A DNA stretch of 64,000 bases from Blastobasis lacticolella (GCA_905147135.1 LR990045.1:15166173-15230172), one strand, 5' to 3'; numbered from the stretch's first letter, positions 24,980-37,417 are shown. The notes: generated by a model from the sequence alone, not told the origin. Numbers and translations are program-made.

Positions 24980-25577
24980 CAGGTGCGGATCCAGCATTTG
25001 GTTGAGGGGAGGACAAAAGTCAAAATTATAGGTATTCTCTAATCAAAGAGTGAGCGCCATGAGTAACAAAAATTTGCCCTTTTTGAGTGGGGTGAATAGT
25101 AAATGAATAAGCGAGCAGAGTTAGGTCGAAAATTTTAGTTTTTAAAACCTGGGAAGAACAACGAATGTGTAAGCAAGCGGAGCAAGCTCGACGTTTTTAA
25201 AGTTTGCAGTCTTAAAAGCTGGAGTGAATTGAATGAATGAGGAAGTGGAGTGAGCTTGCAATTTGTGATATTTTGGGTTATAAAAGCTTGAGGTGATTGT
25301 TAAATTAATGCAAGCTCTCTATTTTTTATATTAACAGCAATATTACTACTTTTCTTATCATTCACCTAGCTCGTTGTGGTTACTCATTCATTGATTTCCT
25401 TAAATTACTATTGTGAGGATCACCTATTGCTGCGAGCGAAGCAACCTCGAAATTTTTGACATTTTGGGTCGAATTTTTAAATATTTTGGGTTTTAACAGC
25501 AATTAAAGTAACTTAGGGAAATTAATGAATGAGCGACCGCAACGAGCATGGTGAAAGGAAGAAAAGTAACTAATTAA
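24980..25577 (-). mobile_element. hAT-like MITE copy, minus orientation
   Basis: It begins with CAGGTGCGGATCCAGC, a variant of the end of the complete copy at 59935, followed by the reversed order of the GAGCGAGC-type segments. The other end is lost near the palindromic MITE pair. Confidence 0.6.
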
Positions 25578-25595
25578 TCCAGAAAAAACGACGTA

Positions 25596-26480
25596 ATGAG
25601 GAGTTTTCCAGTAGGTATTGATAGTTGGTTTCAAAAAGCATCAATAGATGTCGCTCCTACAACTTTGGTAATCTTTTTATAATCTGTATGATGGTGGCAG
25701 TGATTTCATGCAGCCAACTAATACTAAACTAAAAAATAAAATGTTTATTAATATAAACATAACTGTTAAAGGTTGAACGAAGTTTAAAAAGAAATATTTA
25801 TAGAAGTTGGCACTATGTTCCATTATTATTACAACCTCTAAAATGGTTGAAAACTATTGACAAATACAATATTATCCAATACAACGTACCCAGTGTTTAT
25901 ATCCTGTTTGCTAAGAACCTATTTCAAGCGATTATCAATGAGCAGTTTTCCAATAGGTATCCAAAGCATTCCTGACCACTCACTAGGTGGCGCCCCGACA
26001 ATTTTGGTAATTGATAATCGCTTGAAATAGGTTCTTAGCAAACAGGATATAAACACTGGGTACGTTGTATTGGATAATATTGTATTTTGCCAATAGTTTT
26101 CAACCATTTTAGAGGTTGTAATAATAATGGAATATAGTGCCAACTTCTATAAATATTTATTTTTAAACTTCGTTCAACCTTTAACAGTTATGTTTATATT
26201 AATAAACATTTTATTGTTAAGTTTAGTATTAGTTGGCTGCATGAAATCACTGCCACCATCAAACAGATTATAAAAAGATAACCAAAATTGTAGGAGCGCC
26301 ATCTATTGATGCTTTTTGAAACCAACTATCAATACCTACTAGAAAACTCCTCATTACCAAAATTGTCGGGGCGCCATCTAGTGAGTGGTTAGGAATGCTT
26401 TAAGTAAGTAAGTAAAAACTCTTTATTGCACACATACCTACCTTTAGATACCTATTGGAAAACTGTTCATTAAGGTAAAT
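25596..26480. mobile_element. AATGAG-family MITE pair forming a large palindrome
   Basis: Two copies face each other: the left arm is about 25596-25938 (minus) and the right arm about 26012-26355 (plus), separated by about 75 bp holding one more terminus. A further fragment runs to about 26480. The flanking sequence on both sides (CCAGAAAAAACGACGTAAT and TAGTAGCCATGACAGAGAGT) occurs joined, without the MITEs, at 31240-31345. Confidence 0.7.
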
Positions 26481-26559
26481 ACGTTTATTCAGCTTAGTAG
26501 CCATGACAGAGAGTGTCAAACCCACAGATACATAAAATGTGAACATGACATGACATACC

Positions 26560-27190
26560 TCCCCCACAAGAAAAGACATATAGTAGGACCACGCCAAGTC
26601 AGAATCTCTTTTAAAAAAAAAAAATCTCTGTATGGCAACTAATGCCATGTCTTTTATCCGTCATAGAACGTCATTCATAAAAGTCATAACAAAGAATTTA
26701 ACTGATTTGAAAAATATTGTTGAGGCGATTGGCACATTGGAGCGTAGCATTCATTCTGGCGAAATTTGGAAATATGTGTAATAATTATATTGTTTTATAT
26801 ACAATAAAAAATTAGGAAGTCTTCAAATTGATATAATCTTTTCATAAAATTATATTATTTAAGCGAAAAATAATTAGAGAACTGAGTAACGGAATACCTA
26901 TTTGACAATCCTGGAGACCTCACTTCACAGCAGCGGCCTATTTGACGCCTTTTTATGTGGAAAGTACAGCGCCAAAAACTTATCTGACCCGCAGCCCGTG
27001 TCAAATGTGTCAAAGAAAAAAAACGACGGATCCGCACGAACACGCGTCGATGCGTTTTCAGTGTGTTCGACTATGAGTACTTTCCATAGAAACCGATGAC
27101 CGCTCAAATAACTTTATGTCACGCACTAACGCACGTCACGCACAACTGTACGGTGCTGCGTTCCAGTGTGCGGATCGCCTAAATAATAAT
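26560..27190. other. non-coding stretch before the gypsy element
   Basis: It includes the short repeat shared with 11140-11200. The frames at 26855-27107 overlap on both strands and look like chance. Confidence 0.35.
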
Positions 27191-28232
27191 GGACAATGAC
27201 TGACAAGGACAGATTATCCAATAGATATTGCCATATCCACATTTTATATTTTCTACCACTGTCAGTTGATTCGGGCTAGGCGTGGTCTTATTATAAGTAC
27301 TAAGTACAGTAGATAACCAGACAGATACCAAAACAAATATTAAAATAAATAATCAACATTTTTAGGCCAAGGTCTCGCATAAGGCTTTTTGCATAAGTAC
27401 TTAGTTTAGTTTTAAATTTTCTTTCCGCCAAACTCGTCTTGAAATTTCCCGGGATCCCCAGCATTTCCGCCCATTTATCAGCACTTGGTATTTCAATAAT
27501 TTCTTCCGTACTTTTATTTAAAGAATCTGGCTGACTATCACTTTCTCCACCACCGTTGTATTCCGTGGCTTCTATCTGTGCAGGGTTCGCGACAGCTACT
27601 GTTTCGTCCGCTTTCTTAGGTGCCACTTTAATCAATTGATCTGTGTGTCGATCAACCACAGCCCCGTCGTCAGCTTGTATTCCGTAACTAGACGGGCCGC
27701 TCTTAGTCACCACTGTACCTGGAATCCATTTCGGACCTTTAGTATAACTTCTATACATCACTGTCTGTCCTATATTTGTTTCTCTATTTTTTTTTGTGTA
27801 TTTTCCGCTATCTGCTTTTCAATTTTTTTTATTTAATAAGCTGTCTGGATGAATAGTATCTAGAAGCCAGAAGCGTTTTTGTCCGCCTCTTCATCAACAT
27901 CTCCGACGGACTCTTATTGGTCGCCGATCATGGCGTCGTTCTTAAACCCAGTAGCAAGTTAGGCATTTTGACATCCCACGAAACATTGTCCATTTCCCGC
28001 AGTTTGTCCTTAACAGTCTGCACCATCCTCTCTGCTAACCCATTAGTTGCGGGATGGTATGGAGCGGTTGTGATGTGTTTGATCTTATTCGCTTCCAAAA
28101 AGCTCTTCATTTCTGCAGAGACAAAAGATATGCCATTGTCAGAGACCAATATCTCGCACAAGCCATGTGTGGCGAACGACATTCTTAGATAACAGGCGCA
28201 GAAGTTGTGTTGGTAACTATGAAAACGTCGGG

Positions 28233-28273
28233 CCATTTCGAATGGCCAAAAAACTTTTGGCCATTCGAAATGG
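28233..28273. repeat. 41-nt perfect hairpin within the integrase region
   Basis: The arms CCATTTCGAATGGCCAAAA and their complement are separated by AAC. This looks like a local template-switch mutation that broke the integrase frame. Confidence 0.75.
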
Positions 28274-28836
28274 AAATGTTTTGAAATGGGCCTGCAAAGT
28301 CAATGTGCAATCTTGACCAGGGTCTTGTGGGAGTTACCCACTCGTGACTAGATTTAGGTGGCATGTGCCTGTTTTTCAAACATTTTATGCAGCTGCCTAT
28401 CAATGTTTCGCTATCCTGGTTCAATGCTGACCACCAAATATAACTCCTCGCCAGTCCTTCTGTCAATACAATGCCATTGTGAGTCTTTTGTAACACCCGC
28501 AGTGTCGCTTGTCGCAACGGCGCCGGTATCACTACTCGGCAGCCCAACAACAGACATCCATCTTGTAATGATAATTCTGATCGATTTAGACAGTAAATAC
28601 GAAGATCATCATCTCTGACTTTAGCGGGCCAGCCGCATTGAACAAAATGTATCACCCTTCAAAAGCGTCTTGTCTTTAGTTGTTTCTGTTGCAATTTTCT
28701 CTGCATCATAGGGGAAATCTTCCGGCGTCTCTGCCATCAGTAATATATCACACAATTGTTGTTCAGGTTGCTCAGGCACAGGTTGTGGCCAACGACTTAA
28801 TCCATCTGCATTTCCAATATCAGAACCCGGTCTATA

Positions 28837-29227
28837 TGTCGCAGCCAAATGGTTAAATTAGCCGGTTAATTAAACGTCTAGCTATTTAAGCAGTTATTTA
28901 ATTGAAAATTGGCCAACTTCATGAACTTTGAAAGTAAAGTCAAATTAACGATATTGCCTCGAGTTTACGGAGCTCTTCCATTTATTGTCATAATGCTAAC
29001 CTAAACTAACCGAATAGAAACCTAATGCAAACTATTATTATACTTTGAAGTTATTGTGGGTAGGTTAGCATTGGAACAATGTGTGGAAGAGCTGCGTAAA
29101 CTCGAGGCAATATCGTTCTTTCAACATCACTTTAACATCTTATTAAACTGGCAAATTTTCAACTAAATAATTGCTCAAAAAGCTAGCCGTTTAGTTAATC
29201 GGCTAATATAACCATCCGGCTGCGACA
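28837..29227. mobile_element. 391-bp MITE inserted in the gypsy element, 4-bp TSD TATA
   Basis: Inverted ends begin TGTCGCAGCC and run imperfectly for about 70 bp. TATA flanks both sides (28833-28836 and 29228-29231). The gypsy frame stops at the left border and resumes at the right border in register, if one TATA and the element are taken out, which fixes both limits. Internally, arms containing CTCGAGTTTACGGAGCTCTT are also inverted. Confidence 0.8.
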
Positions 29228-31237
29228 TATATACTATATTATAACTGTGCGACGACAGCGCAATTGCTATTCTGGTCAGGCGTGACCAGAATACTGTTGT
29301 AATGGTTTGTGATCCATTACAACAGTAAAAAAATCCCCCAGACAAGTAATTATGGAACTTCTGTATCCCGAACCAAATCGCAGTGGCCTCCTTATCAAAC
29401 TGTGAGTATCGTCGCTCATATGAATGTAGCGTTCGAGAGCTCATAGCGATGGGTCGTTCTTGCCCGTCCTCCATCACATGGGACAGCACCGCACCGGCGC
29501 CAACAGTCTGTGTAAAGGCTCTAATATGGTCGCCTTGTGAGGTATGAACCTCTCATAAAAATTGTATAAACCGAGGAAAGCTCGCAATTTTTTGGTGCCG
29601 GCGTTTTGTTTATAGATTCCACTTTACTCGGGGCTGGATGTATGCCTTCGGAATCAATAACGAACCCCAAATATTCTACTCTCTCTTTAGCGAACTTGCA
29701 TTTATTATTTTTCAATCATAGGCCTGCCTTACCGACGCGCTCCAGTACTACGTCAAGCCGCTGCTGCATCTCAGTCACAGTACTTCCGCTAATGATTATG
29801 TCATCGATCAGTACTGCGCCTCCTGCTATGCCAGCTAGCAGCGCCGTCATCAGCCGCAGGAATATCCCTGGGGAAGCCTTCACGCCGAAAGCGAGGCGGT
29901 GCACTGTATATTAACTCTTGCAAGTATTCAGCGTTAACAGCTTTGTGGTGGGCTCGTCCACCGTCACCTGAGTATAAGCATGGTCCAAATCCAACGTCGT
30001 AAAAAACATGGCTTCAGCAATATTGGCAAATACTTCGTTGGCAGTCGGCATGGGATATGTGTCAGGTTCTGTAGCTTGATTCACGGTACTGCGGTAGTCT
30101 CCACATAGTCTAATATTGCCAGACTTCTTCACAATGGAAACTACCGTCGTAGCCCTCTCCGAGAAAGCCACCGGCCGCAATACTCCTTCTTGCACCAAAC
30201 GATCAATTTCCTTCTCTATTCTGTCCTTAATCTCATAGGGCACAGGACGAGCTTTGAGGTATTTGGGCGTTGCCCCGGGCTTGAGGTGTATTGTCACTGG
30301 ATCTCCGCGATAAGTATCGAGCACGGCGCGGGCGCTAGCGGCGGCGCGGATGGCGCGCCATGTCCGCTCGTTCACCAGGGAGAAACTCGCGCCCGAGTCC
30401 ACCTGCAGTACCACCGGCACTCCTGCCAGCGACACAGTCACCTCGAATGGCGCCACTCGTGAGGAACTTCGCACCATGTATATGCCGTTAAAACTAGCGC
30501 TCTCGTCGTCATTTGTGTGTGTGTAGTTCACGTCCTTACGGCTACTCTTCTTCTAGATATGCACACTTTTTCAATGTGTCCTTTCTTGTTACAGTACCGG
30601 CACACCGTGTTAATAAAACGACATTCTCCGCCATGGCGATCTCCGCATCGATATCAATAAAGGTTCGGGTGGAGGCTGCTCAACGGCGGGTACACACGGC
30701 TCGACATAGGATGAGCCTTGAATCATGCGAAAGTCTTTTCCTGCACTTTCAGATGAAAACATAAAATCTACAACAGTTTTGTAGCTTAAATCGTCTTTCT
30801 TTAGTAAATCGTACTGTAATCTGCCGTCACTCTTACCGCACACAAGTCTGTCGCGCAACATTCGCTCCAAATCCGAAAAATTGCACCCCGAACTGAGCTT
30901 CCGAAGCTGTGCTACGTATTCGGATACTGTTTCTCCTTGTTTTTGATTACATTGATAAAATTTAAACGACATTGATATTTCGTTCGGTTGTAAATGTCAC
31001 ATCACTAGCTTTCTTATGTGTTATTAGCGCGAGAAGGGTTTCGAACACCTGTGCACCACACACAGTGAAGAAATTAGCCCACCGGATGCCCACCGGGCAC
31101 TGTCCAACAAGATTCCATTTGCTTCAAAACAGAATTTTAGCCGATCAATGTAGTTGTCCCAAATGTCCTTTTGTGGGTTGAATTCCTCAAACCTCACTGA
31201 CTTAGTAGCCGAAATCACGTTTAGTACTCGTCGCCAC

Positions 31238-31370
31238 TAATAGATCCAGAAAAAACGACGTAATTTAAGATAATACGTTAATCAGCTTAGTAGCCATGAC
31301 AGAGAGTGTCAAACCCACAGATACATAAAATGTGAACATGACAGTAACTGAAACCTATGAATGAGCGAGC
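31238..31370. repeat. empty-site copy of the MITE-pair flank plus hAT MITE fragment
   Basis: 31240-31345 equals the two flanks of 25596-26480 joined together. 31343-31370 (GTAACTGAAAC... GAGCGAGC) matches the hAT MITE reversed and is the left neighbour of the LINE insertion. Confidence 0.6.
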
Positions 31371-32669
31371 GAATAGGGGTGTGGGTGGTAGAATTGTGGG
31401 CCCTGGGGTGGCTGTCTTGCTGGAGGCCAGCCACCATAAAATACCAGGAAATGCCGGATCGTGTACACCCGGGGGTGTGGTCCCGAGAGAGTACACCTAC
31501 CACCAAGTCGGCACTGTACGTCCTCGCCGCTACTGATCATCCGTACTACGAAGGGTCAGCGGCGGACTGCCAATTTTGCGGTCGTACATCCTGGTAATGC
31601 TGCGGTTCATACGAGATCCACACATAACTATCTTCCTCGGAGCCGTAGTAGTCAAACAGTGCTGCGAGGGCGAACCACCGGCGCCTTAAAACCGGTTTAC
31701 CAGCTATCTCCATACTGCCACTGTCAAGTGATACAGCAGTCGCAGGCCCTCGGCCACCGCATACTAATATGTCGGTTAGACGGAGGGTGGGGGCATATCA
31801 CCCACGTGTTTGTGCCGTGCGTGGAGACCCGTACGGAGGGATGAAAGGGTCTTGGAGGCTAAGCGTGAGGTGGGCCGGTCATTGGTTATAGTGCCGACCG
31901 ACTGCAACACTCCTCTTTGGCCTGGATTTCCCCTTAAACGGGAGGTCTTAGGCTAGCCACCTAGGATCAATCGGCTGAGGCATCCCGTCAGAGGGCTGCC
32001 AGGTGAGGGTTCGGGTTTTGGAGGGGGACGGACGGACGCTAGGTGGTCGCGGCGGGGCAGAGCAGGTCTTTCTGTTCGGTCTCGGTGCGGCCGCCATGTT
32101 CCGGCCCGGAACTTTTTCAAGAACGGCCCTATCTCTGGCTGGTTTGGCGGCATGGGAAACCGTCTCATGTCGTCCCCACTTTGCGGGCTCCGGGGAGGGT
32201 GGAACGCTGCCAGAGATGAATAAAAAAACAGTATATACATGGATGACCAACCAGGCTGCGTCAGACGCGCCAACGGCCTCGGTCTGCCGAACGGTGGACC
32301 CTGGTAAAACAGTAGTGGCAGCGCCCCCCAGCGCGCCTTCCGCACCAGTGGTGAAAACCGCGGGTGAGGACTTGAACCTGTCTGACTTTCAGGCGAGATA
32401 CCACCTCTATGGACCTCAAGGACAGCAGGTCCAAAACAAAAACAGTAGAACAGCCAACGGTGGTCGCAGGACCAGCGAAGGTCAAAAATAATAAAAACAC
32501 TCCTTCCAGAGCGCGACGTGAGAAGGCGAGGAGGGAGACAAAAAAAGCCAGCGCCGAGCGGCCGATGGCAATATGTCGCTTAAAGTGACCGAAGGGGAGG
32601 TAACTCCCCAGAAACCTGGCCCGAGCGCGACACCGCCCGCATGCGCCCCCGTGGCAGCAGCGGAGGCTA

Positions 32670-33197
32670 GTGCAGGGCCAAGGGCATTGGCCGACGGGGC
32701 CCCCTCGACTACACGCCGGCTACTACCTCGTGGCTCAGCGGTCGGCGGCTGCTGCGGCTGCTGAGGCTCTGACTCCGGTCGGAGCCGGTGCGGCTGCTGC
32801 GGCTGCTGTGAGTTCGACTCCGGTCGGAGCCGCTGCTACAAGCAAACCCGCCAAAAGGGATCGTCCCGACGATTACCTGACCCCGAAGAAGGCTACAAAG
32901 CGCCCGAAAACAAAACGCACGGAAGGGTTCGTGAACTATGCCGACGCGCTCAAGTCTAATAAGCTATACGTGGCTATACTCGCGGAACCCTTCCGCGAGT
33001 TAACAACGGAACAGGCAGGGGCCATTGAGGCGGCGATCGACGAGGCCATAGACCGGGATCTTGGAATTGCCGGAGGCTCCGTCAGATCAGCGCCGGACTT
33101 TAGAAGTAAACCAATCCTCAGCGAAGGGGTGGTCAAGCTCTGGTGCTGGGACGACCGTTCGGTGCAATGGCTCCACAGAAATGTGGGGGTCATTTGA
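32670..33197 (+). pseudogene. LINE ORF1 protein, DUF4780-like
   Basis: An Ala/Gly/Pro-rich N-terminal part is followed by a basic stretch (KKATKRPKTKRTEG) and a folded domain (FVNYADALKSNKLYVAILAE, then LTTEQAGAIEAAIDEAI) of the kind called DUF4780 in insect retrotransposons. It would bind RNA or assist the element's particle. It goes on in other frames to about 33480, so ORF1 is broken. Confidence 0.6.
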
Positions 33198-33775
33198 ACC
33201 ACCATGCCCTGAAACGAGGCTGGTTGTAAAACGCCAGTCTGAGTTACCAAAGAGGGTAAAGACTGTCGTCTTGGTGCCGAAGTACGGAGGCGAGGATTTG
33301 GACATCGTCCGCCGTCGCCTCCAAGGCCAAAACCCCTAGTACTGTGTCGACCAGTGGGCCATATACCATGCCGAAAGGCGGGAGGAGACAGGTATGCTCC
33401 TCCTGGTAATGGGTATACCGCAGGCCGACGTGGACAAGCTGAGGGCTAACAGTAATAGACTGGCCTGCAGAGTAGGCTCCCATCTACGCAAGGTTCGTAG
33501 ATGAAGAAAGGACGGGTGCGGAAACCGTACCTGAGCCCCCTCAGGCGCCGCGGGTGCGACCGAGCCCTAGCCACACGGCTGTGGAGGGCTCTGGGGTCGT
33601 CCATAGCTGCAAGGCGAAGTAAGTCCCAAAAGCCTCAGGACGCAACGCAGCGGCGCCTCCCCAAATCCCGGCCACGACGATGCCTGGCAGCGACACCGGC
33701 TAGGAAGAGGGGATCTACATCTGAGGAGGAGATGTTGATGGGTAGCGATGGCCACCCCACCTCATCTCCTCTTAA

Positions 33776-34661
33776 CCTGCTACAAACAAACCTCCAACAC
33801 AGTCAGACTGCTACGGCCACCCTACGCAGGACGTTGGAGGTGCACCCTAAGACCGCAGCCCTGATCCAGGAGCCGTGGATCAGAAAAGGCAGAATCTGCG
33901 GTCTGAACAACTTGGGGGGTGAATTTCTCCTCGATACAACGGTTAGTAATCCACGTACGTGCATATTTGTTCCAAAACAAATACGCGCCGTACTTCTAAA
34001 CCAGTTCTGTTCTAAATGAAAAATGAAATGAAATGAAAATACATTTATTGTCTCAGGACACCACATCACAAGTTCACAATACACATATTTACAGACAGTA
34101 AACAATACACAATACAGATAGCATCGGAACTGCTGTAGTGGTACCCCTGACGACAATAGGACCTCGCTCAGCGTATGCCACGGCCTGAGCCGCGCGGTTC
34201 TAGAGATCTGACTGCAGTCAGGTTCACCAGTTCGAACAACAGCAGCCTGCCACCGACCGTGCTCGTGTCGGCCTACCGGAGACGCCGAGGCGCCGACATC
34301 CGCACTGGCTGGCCTCATTCAGTTCTGCGAGCGGGAAGATATGCAGGTAATCATTTCACTTGATTCTAACGCGCACCACCCACTATGGGGACGCGATACT
34401 ACGAGCAACCGCGGTGAGGATCTTATCATGTTTCTTATGACAACACGACTCACGGTAATTAACAGGGGCGCTGAACCTACTTTTGTAACACGAAGGGCCC
34501 ACACAATTATAGATCTGACGCTAGCCTCGGAGCAGGTATTCAATCTGATAACAGACTGGCATGTGTCTGATGAGATCTCTTGCTCTGACCACAGGTGGAT
34601 CAGATTTAAACTACACACAGCGAACAAGGACATAGGTATGAATAGGATCCCCGCCGGCTAA
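33776..34661 (+). pseudogene. LINE ORF2 endonuclease domain, interrupted
   Basis: The APE-type endonuclease starts LLQTNLQHSQTATATLRRTL and reads AALIQEPWI (Glu motif), then is cut by a short insertion at 34015-34196. It resumes with VLVSAYRRRR-like sequence, IISLDSNAHHPLWG (the catalytic Asp-Asn motif) and CSDHRWI (the final Asp-His). It nicks target DNA to start reverse transcription. Confidence 0.7.
34015..34196 (-). mobile_element. 182-bp insertion in the LINE, TSD GTTCTA
   Basis: Flanked by GTTCTA (34009-34014 and 34197-34202). On the minus strand it ends in a run of TTTCATTTCA units, a simple-repeat tail like those of 5'-truncated LINEs or SINEs. It is therefore younger than the LINE it sits in. 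Confidence 0.75.
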
Positions 34662-35297
34662 ACCGCCCCAAGTACATGACACTGACGGAGGATTATCTGA
34701 AGGGAATCTCGATACCACCTACCTACCAAAACAACACAGATATAGACAAACATGTTGACAAAATAACGACGACATTAACAGACGCCTTCGAACAAACATG
34801 CCCCCTGAGCGCCCCTCGCACGGGACTAACATCGCAGCACCAGTGGTGGGGACCCGAGCTAGAGAGAATGCGGCGAAAACTTAGGAGAATGTTCAATAGG
34901 GCCAGAAACACAAGATGTGATAGCGATTGGGATGCTTACAAAGAGACCCAAAATCATTATAAGAAGCGCGTCCGGCAACGCAAACAGGAGTGCTGGAGAC
35001 GTTTCTGCTCAGGAGTGGAAAGTAACACCCAGGCTGCTAGGATAAAAAACGTACTTAGCAACGAAAAGTCCCACAACCTGGGGTCACTGATCAAACCCGA
35101 CAAAACATACACGAAAACGACTCGGAGACATGCGAAGTACTGCTGAATACACACTTCCCAGGCTGTGAAATCAGAGGGGAACAGTCATGGACCGAGGCAG
35201 TGGAGCACAAACCGAGTGAAACAGATTGGTCACAAGTTGACAAGATAATAACCAACCATTCAAATCACCGGGTCCAGACGGAATCTTCCCGGGCCTG

Positions 35298-36542
35298 TTG
35301 AAATGGAGCGGGGAGGGAGTGATCGACCACCTTGTCAGTATATACAAGGCTTGTCTCGCCAAAAGATACATTCCGCTAAAGTGGAGAGAGGTAAGGGTTG
35401 TGTTCATACCCAAACCCGGCAAAGGTGACTATACACAACCCAAATCCTTCAGACCGATAAGTTTGACTTCGTTCATGCTGAAGGTACTGGAGAAAATATG
35501 TAACAGAGATATCAGAGACTCTGCTCTAATTAACTACCCTCTCCACAAAAATCAACATGCCTACTCCATAGGCAAGGGCACTGAATCAGCACTACATAGC
35601 GTGACAGCTCATATAGAGCACGCTATGGCATCTAAACAATCCACCCTAGGGGTCTTCATAGACATTGAGGGTGCGTTCGATAAAACTCACTTTGGCAGTA
35701 TTAGCAATGCCCTGAAGAAGCACGGAGTAAAGTATACCATTGCCGGGTGGATCGATTCCATGCTGAGATACAGGGCCGTGCGACTCACTATGAATAACAC
35801 AACAAGAGCGGTGGTTGCGAGAGGATGTCCCCAAGGGGGGGTCCTATCCCCGCTCTTATGGAACATAGTGGTCAACGGGCTTATTATCCGCTTAAACGAC
35901 CGCAGCTTTTATACAGTAGGCTATGCTGATGACATAGCAATACTAATCAGCGGACCCTTTAAAAACATCCTATGTGATCTCATGAGGTCTGCTTTAAGAA
36001 TCGTTGAATACTGGTGTCATGAACAGGAACTCTCCGTGAACCCAACCAAAACAGAAATGGTTATGTTCACGCACAAGAGGAATCTGGGGGAACTCAGACT
36101 ACCCAAACTGTTCGACACGACCCTATCCCTATCTAACGAAGTCAAATACCTCGGGGTTACATTTGACAGCAAATTGTTATGGAACAAACACTTGGATCAC
36201 AAGCTGGCCAAAGCTAGCATCTCCCTATGGCAGTGTAACAGACTCCTGGGCAAGACCTGGGGTATCTCCCCTAAAATCGCCAGGTGGCTGTACACTGCGG
36301 TAGTGAGACCATTTGTAACATATGGGGCAATCGCCTGGTGGACTAGAACGAAGCTGGCCACGTCAATTAACAAGTTACAGCGATTCCAGAGGATGGCCTC
36401 CACCGCCATTACTGGTTGCATGCGCTCAACACCATCAGCAGCCCTTGAGGTACTACTGGGACTGCCACCGCTTGATCTGCATATACAGCAGCACTCCGAA
36501 GCAGTTCACATTTGGCAAAAGATACTAAATCCAGACTGCTGA
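35298..36542 (+). CDS. LINE reverse transcriptase domain (open stretch)
   Basis: The longest open stretch of the LINE, 414 codons. Reverse transcriptase motifs in order: VVFIPKPGKGDYTQPKSFRP, ISLTSFMLKVLEKI, GVFIDIEGAFD (first catalytic Asp), ARGCPQGGVLSPLLWN, and YTVGYADDIAIL (the catalytic Asp pair), then the thumb (KYLGVTFDSKLLW). The active-site residues are intact. It is an internal part of ORF2; the ATG is not a real start. Upstream and downstream frames are broken, so no complete protein is made. Confidence 0.85.
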   Translation: MKWSGEGVIDHLVSIYKACLAKRYIPLKWREVRVVFIPKPGKGDYTQPKSFRPISLTSFMLKVLEKICNRDIRDSALINYPLHKNQHAYSIGKGTESALHSVTAHIEHAMASKQSTLGVFIDIEGAFDKTHFGSISNALKKHGVKYTIAGWIDSMLRYRAVRLTMNNTTRAVVARGCPQGGVLSPLLWNIVVNGLIIRLNDRSFYTVGYADDIAILISGPFKNILCDLMRSALRIVEYWCHEQELSVNPTKTEMVMFTHKRNLGELRLPKLFDTTLSLSNEVKYLGVTFDSKLLWNKHLDHKLAKASISLWQCNRLLGKTWGISPKIARWLYTAVVRPFVTYGAIAWWTRTKLATSINKLQRFQRMASTAITGCMRSTPSAALEVLLGLPPLDLHIQQHSEAVHIWQKILNPDC

Positions 36543-36569
36543 GAAGGAGACAGACTGGTCTGGGATACG

Positions 36570-36915
36570 AGAAGTCCGAATATACACGGATGGATCAAAG
36601 ACCGACCAGGGCACAGGAGCGGGAATCATCTCGCTCGGGAATCATCACTAACACTAGGAGAGCATCACAAAGGCCGCTCGGCTAGTGCAGCGCCTTGGCG
36701 TACGCGACCAAGGCGTCAGAATACTAACAGATAGCATGCCCGTACTGAAAGCTCTAATGGGCAACAGCATTAACAGTTCCTTGATCCTGGAGTGTCACCA
36801 TGCACTAGAGGACATCTCCTCGGTGAACAGGGTCACTCTACAATGGATTAAGGGCCATAGCAACTCAATGGGCAACGATGCCGCCGATGAGCTAGCAAGG
36901 AGGGATCAGGGATGA
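36570..36915 (+). pseudogene. LINE RNase H domain
   Basis: In pieces: IYTDGSKTDQGTGAG-like start at about 36575, GVRILTDSMPVLKAL (second Asp), and LQWIKGHSNSMGNDAADELA (HxxxxGN-DxAD block). This domain removes RNA from the RNA-DNA hybrid. It is separated from the RT frame by a stop and a frameshift. Confidence 0.7.
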
Positions 36916-37417
36916 GGATTGCCGGTCCCGCCCCATTTCATTCCCCTTTCTTTCAACACACTACGCTCGTGGGTGAGCAAACAGCACAACAAGCGCTGAG
37001 AAAACACACCCGGGTGCAGGCAGTCTAAATTAGTGGTGAGCGAAAGATCACCTAAAATAACTACTGGACCTAAAACGGAGAGAAATTAAGACAGTAGTTG
37101 ATACAATTACAGGGCACCTCCCCCTGGACAAACTACTGCATACCATCGGAGCTACAGACAGCCCCCTGTGTAGGGGATGTTTAGTAGCTGCGGAAACGAC
37201 AGCTCACGTGGTCCTGGAGTGTGAGGAGCTAAAGGACTACAGAGCTAAAGCCTCGATAGGAACAGGGTCCTTTCGAGAAGTCTGTGAACGTCCCAAGAGA
37301 CTAATAGACTTCTGGAAGGAGCTGGGCTGGCTACAATAGCCGGCTCTTAGTCACGTATAAAGGACCGAATTTTAGTCCAAGTACGGAAAATGGGAGCCTC
37401 TAACCTAAACCTCAATT

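Larger units (their letters stand above)
27190..31237 (-). mobile_element. Ty3/gypsy retrotransposon, degraded, 5' LTR missing
   Basis: Read on the minus strand, the order is gag (31218-30610 in pieces), protease (VVLQVDSGASFSLV, near 30450), reverse transcriptase (RPVPYEIKDRIEKEIDRLVQ through LTFLTLDLDH-like block near 30000, then LIDDIIIS), RNase H (about 29490-29232), integrase (28655-27930) and a C-terminal tail (27761-27300). The order protease-RT-RNase H-integrase is that of Ty3/gypsy. The polymerase active site reads IDD rather than YVDD, and there are several frameshifts. A primer-binding-like TGGCGACGAG lies at about 31230, but no 5' LTR follows. A MITE interrupts it at 28837-29227. 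Confidence 0.85.
31371..37417 (+). mobile_element. non-LTR retrotransposon (I/LOA/R1 group, with RNase H), near full length
   Basis: A 6-kb LINE flanked by a 10-bp target duplication ATGAGCGAGC (31361-31370 and 37418-37427). A GC-rich 5' region is followed by ORF1 (about 32000-33480, frameshifted), then ORF2: endonuclease (from about 33776), reverse transcriptase (35298-36542), RNase H (about 36570-36915) and a C-terminal Cys/His domain (LCRGC... HVVLECEE) ending at 37340. The presence of RNase H after RT places it in the I/LOA/R1 side of the LINE tree. There is no poly-A tail. A small insertion lies at 34015-34196. Stops and frameshifts make it inactive. Confidence 0.85.

Noticed and set aside
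31287..31540. Three overlapping minus-strand frames
   Set aside because: They lie opposite the GC-rich 5' region of the LINE and share no family features.
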